This document shows, piece by piece, positions 56,590-64,000 of a stretch of DNA of 64,000 nt. Source of the DNA: Epiperipatus broadwayi (taxonomy: Eukaryota > Onychophora > Udeonychophora > Euonychophora > Peripatidae). The translations under genes were made by a program, and so were the position numbers. The notes under the pieces were generated by a model. The model was given only the letters and a program-made list of their open reading frames with translations, ran no database searches and was not told where the DNA came from. The DNA is taken from positions 1,178,001 to 1,242,000 of the forward strand of contig JAQFVV010000279.1 of the NCBI GenBank assembly GCA_028023455.1, given 5' to 3'. Within the stretch, counting starts at the first letter, position 1, and the number at the start of each line of letters is the position of its first letter.

Positions 56590-56880
56590 GTAGAAAATGT
56601 TACGGAGAGAAAAGGTTTTATATAATTTCGTTTTAAAATCCACTTCCGATCACTCTTCCTCGATGTTACTGTGGCAACGCCTTTACCTTCGCCTAAGTTG
56701 GCGTCTCGTTTTACTACCACATGGAGAGAAAGAAATTCTTCTCCAGGTAATCTCTTGGATCACCGGGGTTCGAAAATGAGCCCGGCTGGTTGTAGTGTCC
56801 CGGATCTACTTGGGGGCATTAAGACTTGTCAAAGTACAAGCCGCCCGGTATTCCGTCAATGCACCGCAAGTTATTATTTG
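56590..56880 (+). other. Second GC-enriched island, possible exon
   Basis: A sharply bounded stretch near 50% GC in AT-rich DNA. Two overlapping plus frames are open: one from ATG 56597 (MLRREKVLYNF...) and one through VATPLPSPKLASRFTTTWRE. A strong donor CTCCAG|GTAATC lies at 56745|56746. A later part reads SKMSPAGCSVPDLLGGIKTC to a TAG at about 56881. It could be exon, UTR or a repeat; nothing decides between them here. Confidence 0.25.
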
Positions 56881-57380
56881 TAGTATACCTTAATCCCTGC
56901 AACCATCAGTACATCAATATTATATATTATATTTTTATATAAAACCGCCTCCCATTTATCCGTATACGCAATGGTTTGAATCTATTAAAATAAAACAACT
57001 TAATATAAACTAGTAGTTAAATACTTTAAGTGCTCCAATTACTCTGATTCTCATATCAACCTGTACAACCATTTAAACATATAAATATTGGCATGAGTTT
57101 GTTAATCAGTACAAACCGATTATTGATGACTAGCAGCAATTTATTATAAATACATATGAGAGTTTTACCGTACCTGTAAATAATATTATTCAATGCTTTC
57201 AATAATTTATTAAAAATTTATCTAACCTAATTTTGTCTCTCTTGCATTATTACTCTCGAAACCTAGTCAACCACCTGCTGTCTGTATCGACAACTTAAAT
57301 ATATACATTAAATTATTAGCCGTACCAATATCCCGACTATAAGATATCTATGAACTAGCTGATTGTAGGTAATTTAGTCT
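56881..57380. other. AT-rich stretch, nothing recognised
   Basis: No coding signal or array. Confidence 0.4.
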
Positions 57381-57560
57381 GTGTTTTTCGATGAGCTAGT
57401 AAAGGGAAAACCCCGTACCGTTGTAATGTTGTCATCGGTGGGTCATGCCAGGGTTTTGGGTTTGAATTTAGTTTGCATTTGGGAATTTGTTCCTAGACGT
57501 GGACTGGGTTTGAATTTGGATTACTGTGTGTGATTAGGCATGGTGATTTTTACCGGTACA
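57381..57560. other. GC-richer block of unknown nature
   Basis: Contains GGGAAAACCCCGTACCG, GGTGGGTCATGCCAGGG and two copies of TGGGTTTGAATTT about 45 bases apart. Looks like part of a repeat or regulatory region; no ORF, no recognised element. Confidence 0.3.
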
Positions 57561-58475
57561 ATATATATATATGTCTGGTTGTATTTTAGATTTATATTTA
57601 CCTACATTTTTATAGTTGTAACTTCATTTTTGGAGTGATCACAGCTCTCTTTCTTGAATTAAATGGAGTTCCCTAGTAGTGCTTCTATGTTTTTTTTGTG
57701 TCTGGATGCTCCTCTAGGCTGGGGTGACATATATCTGGGTGTTTTTTGCTAATACATTTCTATTAACAGGCATGACTTACAAAAATTGTAGACAAATGTC
57801 TTTACTATATATCAGGCATCAAATGTTAAAGAAACTGGATAGTGACACCCAAATGAATTCCCATTAGTGGAATTATCATTTTGTATTTAAAAGTTGAAAA
57901 ATTTAATTGGAAAATTGTGTAAAAATCTGAGTAACATTATTCACCAATTACATTTTTAGTATCTTTCTATTCATAAAATATTAATCTAAAACAAACAGAA
58001 TTGTTTCAATTTAGCTTTTAAAATTGAATAATTTTAGATTCAAATTGGGTAAATGTAATGTAAAATTAAAAATAGTGTTAATAGCTGAAGCAAAATATAA
58101 GGAAAACATTTGAAAAATAGCCTGTACTAAAACAAAAGAATTAAATTTCAAACAATCATTACATGAATGCCAGTGATTTTTGTGTGTCTTAGAAATTATA
58201 ATCTCAGATTATTCATTACTGTTGTCTTTTCTTCATCTAAAAGTGAATACTTTAAATAGAAATCTAAATCTAGACACATTATCAGTTAATATAATGTAAA
58301 ATGTAATCATAAATCCATAAATATTTATGAAGTATAATTGTGTTTGCTTCTTAACACTGAATGTCATTGATATGCAAATAGTGGTTAATGTTATAAATTT
58401 GTCTTGAATAGCAATCAAGCACTATTTACTTACCTGTGATTATTTTTCTTTTAAAAATTACAATTTTTCACATAA
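57561..58475. other. AT-rich stretch, nothing recognised
   Basis: No gene or ordered repeat. Confidence 0.4.
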
Positions 58476-58479
58476 AAGT

Positions 58480-59280
<801 letters not shown>

Positions 59281-59311
<31 letters not shown>

Positions 59312-59323
59312 CAATATATATCA

Positions 59324-59374
<51 letters not shown>

Positions 59375-59390
59375 AACCCATTATATATAT
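59281..59390. repeat. Interrupted (AT)n block at the 3' end of RTE-like copy 2
   Basis: Several TA runs separated by short breaks (GTATATACAA, TCATATATA, AAAATAAACCCAT), reaching the end of the minus-strand LINE. Confidence 0.9.
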
Positions 59391-59503
59391 ATCATTATCA
59401 ACCATTATCAATCCACTGCAGGATGAAGGTCTCTCCAAGTTTAATCCAACTTCTCCGATCTTCAGCTTTGCTTCTCCACATCACCCCTGCACACTTTCTT
59501 ATT

Positions 59504-60481
59504 TCATCCATCCATCTCACATGTGGTCTCTTTCTGGGTATTTTTACAATCTCTTGGAATCCAGTTTAAAATTTGAATTGTCCATCTATTATCATTTCTT
59601 CTAGAAATATGTCCAACCCAACACCACTTCAATCTTTTAATTTTTTCAATGAGGTCAGTAACACCTGTTTGTTCTCTTACCCATACATTGCATTTTCGAT
59701 CTCTTCTTGTTACTCCCAACATACATCTCTCCATACTTCTTTGAGTGGTCTGAAGTCTCTGTATTGATCTTCTATTAAGTGTCCACGTCTCAGATCCATA
59801 AGGAAGAACTGGTAAAACACATTTGTTAAAAACCTTTCTTTTCAAACACATAGGCATATTTCTTTTTAATATCAAGTTATTTCTATCAAAAGTACTCCAA
59901 CCAAGTTTAATTCTATGATTAATTTCTTCTATTATGTTTCCATCTGTATTAATAATCTGACCAAGGTATTTGTAACTCTTAACTTCTTCTAATTCAACAT
60001 AATCAATCTTTATTTTCATATTTTGAGCAAATCAATTAAACATTACTTTAGTCTTTTTAACATTTATCTTTAGTCCTACTTTCCTACTTTCATCTGATAA
60101 CTCCTGCAACATTTCCTGCAGCTCAGAAGCATTATTTGCAAAAACAACTACTTCATCTGCGAAATCTAAATGACTTAAATAATCTCCATTTACTTTCACT
60201 CCTTTAGTTTCCCATTTTAATCCACAAAATACTTCTTGCAGCACTGCTGTAAAAAGTTTTGGAGATATGGAGTCACCTTGACTTATACCTTTCTCAATGG
60301 TGACTTTCCCAGTATCATTATGTAATCTAATTGTTGCTGTTGCATGTTTATAAATATTCTTCAAAATATGACAATATCCTGGATCTATACTTTGATGATA
60401 CAATGCTTTAATCACTGAAGAAATTTTTATAGAATCAAATGCCTTTTTATAATCTACAAATCCAAAACATAATGACAACTC
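59504..60481 (-). pseudogene. RTE-like RT palm/thumb and C-terminal domain
   Basis: Directly after the TAA near 60480 the frame continues ELSLCFGFVDYKKAFDSIKI (first catalytic Asp), EKGISQGDSISPKLF, and the active site as LDFADEVVVF. Copy 1 has LDFADDVVVF, so the second catalytic Asp is changed to Glu here. A TGA near 60032 stands where copy 1 has CGA. The frame then reads MKIKIDYVELEEVKSYKYLG through LNRRSIQRLQTTQRSMERC and VGHISRRNDNRW. One extra base near 59541 shifts the last ~40 codons out of frame. Catalytically dead. Confidence 0.87.
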
Positions 60482-61500
60482 TTATTCATTTGTCCTTTCT
60501 ATAACTTCTCTCAACACCTGGATATGATGTACTGTACTAAAACCACTTTTAAATCCAGCTTGTTCTTTTGGTTGGTGGAAATCCAGTGTTCTCTGTAGAT
60601 GAGTTGTAATTATCTTCGTAAAAATTTTATATAAAACTGATAAAAGGCCGATAGGTCTGTAATTTCTAATATCTTCTTTATCATCTTTTTTAAATATTAA
60701 TATTATTACTGCATTCTTCCAATCATCCTGTACATCTTTATCATTTAGACATTTGGTATATAACTTTGCTAAAATTTTATCTATTTCTTCACCTGCTTCT
60801 TTTAATATATCAATTATAATTCCATCATTACCTAGAGCCTTTCCCTTCTTCATACATTTAATTGCATGTCTCACTTCTTCATTTAAAATTCTGGGCAATT
60901 CAGAAGATGTAATAGATATAGGAGGTACTTGTTCTTTATTACTATATAATTCTTGATAAAAAATTTCTACCAATTTCCTGATTTCATCTCTTTTTTAGTA
61001 ACAATTCCATCTTTTTTTCTTGTTGCAGATATAAATTTCATACCAATACCAAAATGTTTACATTCTTAAGACTTTTATTTTCTTCCTTGCTAGTTCACAA
61101 TTATACTTTCTTATATCATTTTCAACTCTTTTCCACATCATTTTACAAAATTCGAGATATTCAATACTTTTTAATGCATCATTTTTGTTTATCTTCATTT
61201 TCCTTCTTTTCTTCATAAATTCTCTAGTCTCAGTAGAAATTTTATTGGTCAATTGCTGATTTTTTTCTACCAGCTATCTTTGTTGCAGTTTTTAAAAGTG
61301 TATCAGTTATTTTCATATTAATATCATTCAAATATGAATCATGTTCAAAATCTACAAATACTTGAAATCCATTTCTAAGTTCTAATTTAAATTCATTAGA
61401 ATGTTTCTGAAGATTAGGAATATTAACTGTAAATATTGTTTTTCTTAATAATTTTTGTCTCTCTAGTTTCACATTAACATGTATCTTACACCTTACTAAT
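60482..61500 (-). pseudogene. RTE-like linker and RT fingers
   Basis: The linker begins KLERQKLLRKTIF near 61472 and continues through TETREFMKKRRKMKI in a second frame. The RT N-terminal part is open over 163 codons (60973 to 60482): MKKGKALGNDGIIIDILKEA, DWKNAVIILIFKKDDKED, IRNYRPIGLLSVLYKIFTKI, QAGFKSGFSTVHHI and VIERTNE, then an in-frame TAA. The short peptide order matches the RTE-like family well. At least one frameshift lies between the linker pieces. Confidence 0.83.
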
Positions 61501-61559
61501 CGATGATCACTTCCTGTGTTAAATTTATTAAGAACATTACAATTTTAAAATATGTATTT

Positions 61560-61987
61560 CCTATTAGTCAAAATATAATCCAATCTGCTGTAACTTCATT
61601 TGGATGCTTCCATGTTCATTTTCTTTTAACATTTTTCTCAAAAAAAGAATTCATAATATAAAGTTTTTATTTTTCTGCAAACTCCACAAGTCTATGTCCT
61701 CTCTCATTTTTATTACCATAACCAAAATTACCTATAGCACTTTCATCTTTCATTTGTTTACCAATTCTAGCATTAAAGTCTCCCATAATGATTTTAAAAT
61801 GTTGTTTACTCTGATCAAAAGCCTTTTGTACATCCATATAAAAATCATCTACTACTTCATCACTATGAGAAATTGTTGGGGCAAAAACCTGAATTATCTG
61901 CATTTGGTATCTGCTATTAAGTTGTATAACTAATCTTGCCTCTCTGTCTGATAAACCATCAATCTCCAAAATATTGTTCTTCCACTT
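61560..61987 (-). pseudogene. RTE-like endonuclease domain, C-terminal part
   Basis: From [20 protein letters not shown] the frame runs through [15 protein letters not shown] to the GDFN-motif strand [15 protein letters not shown] and [10 protein letters not shown], after which a stop breaks it. Beyond, in changing frames, LYIMNSFFEKN, TWKHPNEVT and SDHRLVR follow, the last being the closing catalytic SDH box. The fold nicks target DNA to prime reverse transcription. The N-terminal catalytic residues are missing because of the truncation. The poly-YI stretch in front is microsatellite, not protein. Confidence 0.8.
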
Positions 61988-62115
<128 letters not shown>

Positions 62116-62360
62116 AAAATAATAAATGGTCCCTCAAATAATTATAGATGATTACAATATAACTGTTACCATATAAGTGAAGGAGTTCAAATATCAATAA
62201 TTATTAATAAGTATTATAACAAGTATTATAACTCAGGTATATGGAAATCATGTGAAGTGAGTACACTAGTAATTTCAATAAAATATAACTCAGGTATACA
62301 GACTGTAGGTTTTATCCACTTTCATTTCTTGGTTTGATGTTAAGTGCCTGTTTAAACAAA

Positions 62361-62466
62361 TACTAAGTGAATATGGTCTAGCAGTGCGCTACTAGATTAT
62401 CTGAATCTAGACATGGTTATATCTGCTAACCTTTCACATGTACCGGGTTTGAATCCCTTCTTAGTA
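62361..62466 (+). repeat. tRNA-like segment, possible SINE head
   Basis: GGTTTGAATCC at 62446-62456 differs from the pol III B box GGTTCGAATCC at one base. TGGTCTAGCAGTG at 62374 resembles an A box. TACTAAG (62361-62367) pairs exactly with CTTAGTA (62460-62466), the latter placed right after a T-arm-like CCGGG-TTTGAAT-CCCTT. Total length is 106, about 30 longer than a tRNA, with a CTAGATT/AATCTAG hairpin inside; the T-stem pairs only three bases. More like a decayed or tRNA-derived SINE promoter than a working tRNA gene. Confidence 0.35.
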
Positions 62467-63810
62467 CTTTATTTATAATAAAATGGAAGATTTTGCTTTT
62501 TGAGCCATATCACTATAAGCACTAATATTTAGGTAAAAGTAAAACATCTTTAAACCAAAGTGGAGTATATTAGACATAAATCATTTCTCAGATCTTAACA
62601 TAACAAATGTGTTTCAATATTTTTATAAGTTCACTAGCTCAGATTATATATAACTAATTTAGGATGGCAATTCACTCATCCTTGCATGAAATAGATGATG
62701 GGATGTGGTTATAATAATACTAAGAGATCACTAAATATTATAAAATCAATATTTATTTATGGCCTTTAAACAGTGAAACAGCTCATTAATTAAAACGTTG
62801 ATGGCGATGATGATGATGATGATAATAACAATAATGACAAGGCTTTCAACTACAGCTCTAGAACTAAGCCTAAACATAAAACTAAATTTTATAAAGAAAT
62901 GCATAATTATTGCTTAATTTTAGCATACTTACTTATATCTTAAATAACTAATATTCAACCATTGATGATGAATAATCACACTTAACAAAGACTACACTTA
63001 ATGAAATATATACGCCTCGTTTAATAAAAAAAACTAATATTTATTACTACATTTCTAACATATACATAAAAATTTCTAGATAAATATGAAAATTGACATG
63101 AATAAAAATAATAATAATTGATTATATTACAATCCTCACATTAATTTCACGTTCTTCCCCCTTTCCCTTCAAATGTATTTTGTATTAAGTTGGACGTCAC
63201 ATTGACCATGATTTTCACTCCATGAGAAAAGTATTTCAAGACAAAAAATATTATCTGCTCATTAGCACACATACTTTAAAAATCCAACATGAAAATAGAA
63301 TGTAAAAAAAAAATGTTAGTAAAATTGAAAGAGCAAGTTTTAGAAAAGAGTTTTAAATCATTATCTCCTCCCCCATTCTTCTACCTCTGAAATGCTATAC
63401 TTAACTTGAAACAAAATAATCTAATATTCTAATACTACTCATTATTTCATTCACTCGCAATTACACACATATAAAAACATCATTATGTATGTGCGTGTAT
63501 TATCCCATGATAACAAAATATTATTTAAAACCAAAATAATAATATATTAGTTAAAAAAAAAAAATCATAATACCATAAAAAAAAAAAATTGTTTTACACA
63601 TTAATATTTTTCATAACTGTAAAATTAATGAACAAATAATTTTCATACATTCAAGATAATTTATGAAGCTCAAAGTTATTTTAGTAAGACATTCTTGTTT
63701 TAATCGATCTGAATAGTCTTTAAAAGGTTCTTTAAATAAAATATACCACTTTATTGCTAAAATGTTTCTTAAGACTGATATCATAAAGAAAATAGATATA
63801 AAAAGTCATA
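62467..63810. other. AT-rich stretch, nothing recognised
   Basis: A short (GAT)n run lies near 62803-62824. No coding signal. Confidence 0.45.
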
Positions 63811-63816
63811 TTACCG

Positions 63817-63885
63817 ATCTTTTGTTTGTGGCGAATTTCCAAGGGTTCAAACTTGTCTTGTATATTGTCTATATTTCTGCAGCTA
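63817..63885 (-). other. Possible internal exon
   Basis: On the minus strand TAGTAGCTGCAG is followed by A-AAT-ATA-GAC..., read as NIDNIQDKFEPLEIRHKQKI, then G|GTAATATG as donor. The frame is also largely open upstream (TSIESSSSNSYTPQERDC, one stop). GC is locally raised. 23 codons cannot be tested statistically and the window ends soon after; no family recognised. Confidence 0.2.
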
Positions 63886-64000
63886 CTATTTCCGGTTTAA
63901 ATATGAAAACAATCTCTTTCTTGAGGTGTATAACTATTTGATGATGATGACTCTATTGAGGTTATTTGCTTTAGTGGACAATTTGGAAATCATTATCTTA

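Larger units (their letters stand above)
59391..61987 (-). mobile_element. RTE-like LINE copy 2, 5'-truncated
   Basis: The element begins inside the endonuclease, directly against an (AT)n array (61988), and reaches the same 3' end as copy 1 (GATTGATAATGG, then TTGATAATG) next to another (AT)n block. The order endonuclease, linker, RT and C-terminal domain is preserved. The shared RT part is very similar to 36562-37460 in base sequence, so both copies come from one subfamily. Several stops and frameshifts disable it. Confidence 0.88.

Noticed and set aside
56773-56795. GGGTTCGAAAATGAGCCC as a tRNA T-arm
   Set aside because: The loop is too long, and no acceptor stem, A box or anticodon arm fits around it.
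56800-56875. Similarity to reverse-complement 18S rRNA (TTCCGTCAAT, GGGCAT..AGAC.TGT)
   Set aside because: Only two short matches, and their spacing (about 60 bases) does not fit the rRNA order; treated as coincidence.

Overview
This is a nuclear, animal-type sequence of very high A+T content, roughly three quarters to four fifths by eye. Long (AT)n and (ATT)n microsatellites are frequent. The only clearly recognisable protein-coding sequence is decayed non-LTR retrotransposon (LINE) reverse transcriptase, endonuclease and ORF1. The LINE types (an RTE-like element with the C-terminal W-GH-R-RW pattern, a Jockey-like element, and an L1/Tx1-like element) fit an invertebrate, probably an arthropod, but the species cannot be named. 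There are no bacterial-style genes or operons, no rRNA, no convincing intact tRNA and no CRISPR array. No intact single-copy host gene is evident. A few GC-richer stretches could be exons or promoters and are listed at low confidence.

Layout. 1-11 kb: AT-rich DNA with small foldback (MITE-like) elements near 0.5-0.8, 2.9-3.1, 3.7-4.0 and 10.1-10.6 kb. 11-19 kb: two diverged copies of one repeat (about 11.4-12.2 and 18.2-19.1 kb) flank a stretch that holds a GC-richer block at 13.0-15.2 kb with a minus-strand coding-like segment. 23.2-31.2 kb: an L1/Tx1-like LINE on the minus strand and a Jockey-like LINE on the plus strand lie head to head. They are separated and bounded by three (ATT)n arrays that all read the same way. 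36.6-37.5 kb: a 5'-truncated RTE-like LINE.

39.94-42.36 kb: the most striking locus. A near-identical 408-bp unit is repeated about 2.25 times in one orientation and then about 3.6 times inverted, between short (AT)n tracts. A transcript could fold into a hairpin with arms of about 918 bp. A separate 162-bp palindrome follows at 42.9 kb.

43.8-54.9 kb: a tandem array of a diverged 4.7-5.2-kb unit (copies A, B and a rearranged partial C). It carries ~57-bp subrepeats and traces of a coiled-coil ORF. Copy B holds a foldback insertion whose empty site can be read in copy A.

55.5-57.6 kb: GC-enriched islands that could be the 5' end of a gene. 58.5-62.1 kb: a 455-bp tandem duplication, then a second, longer RTE-like copy on the minus strand between two (AT)n arrays. 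62.36 kb: a tRNA-like segment that may be a SINE head. The rest is AT-rich sequence in which nothing can be named.

The elements do not form a pathway. The window reads as a repeat-dominated intergenic or intronic region shaped by LINE insertion, microsatellite growth, foldback elements, tandem duplication and inversion.
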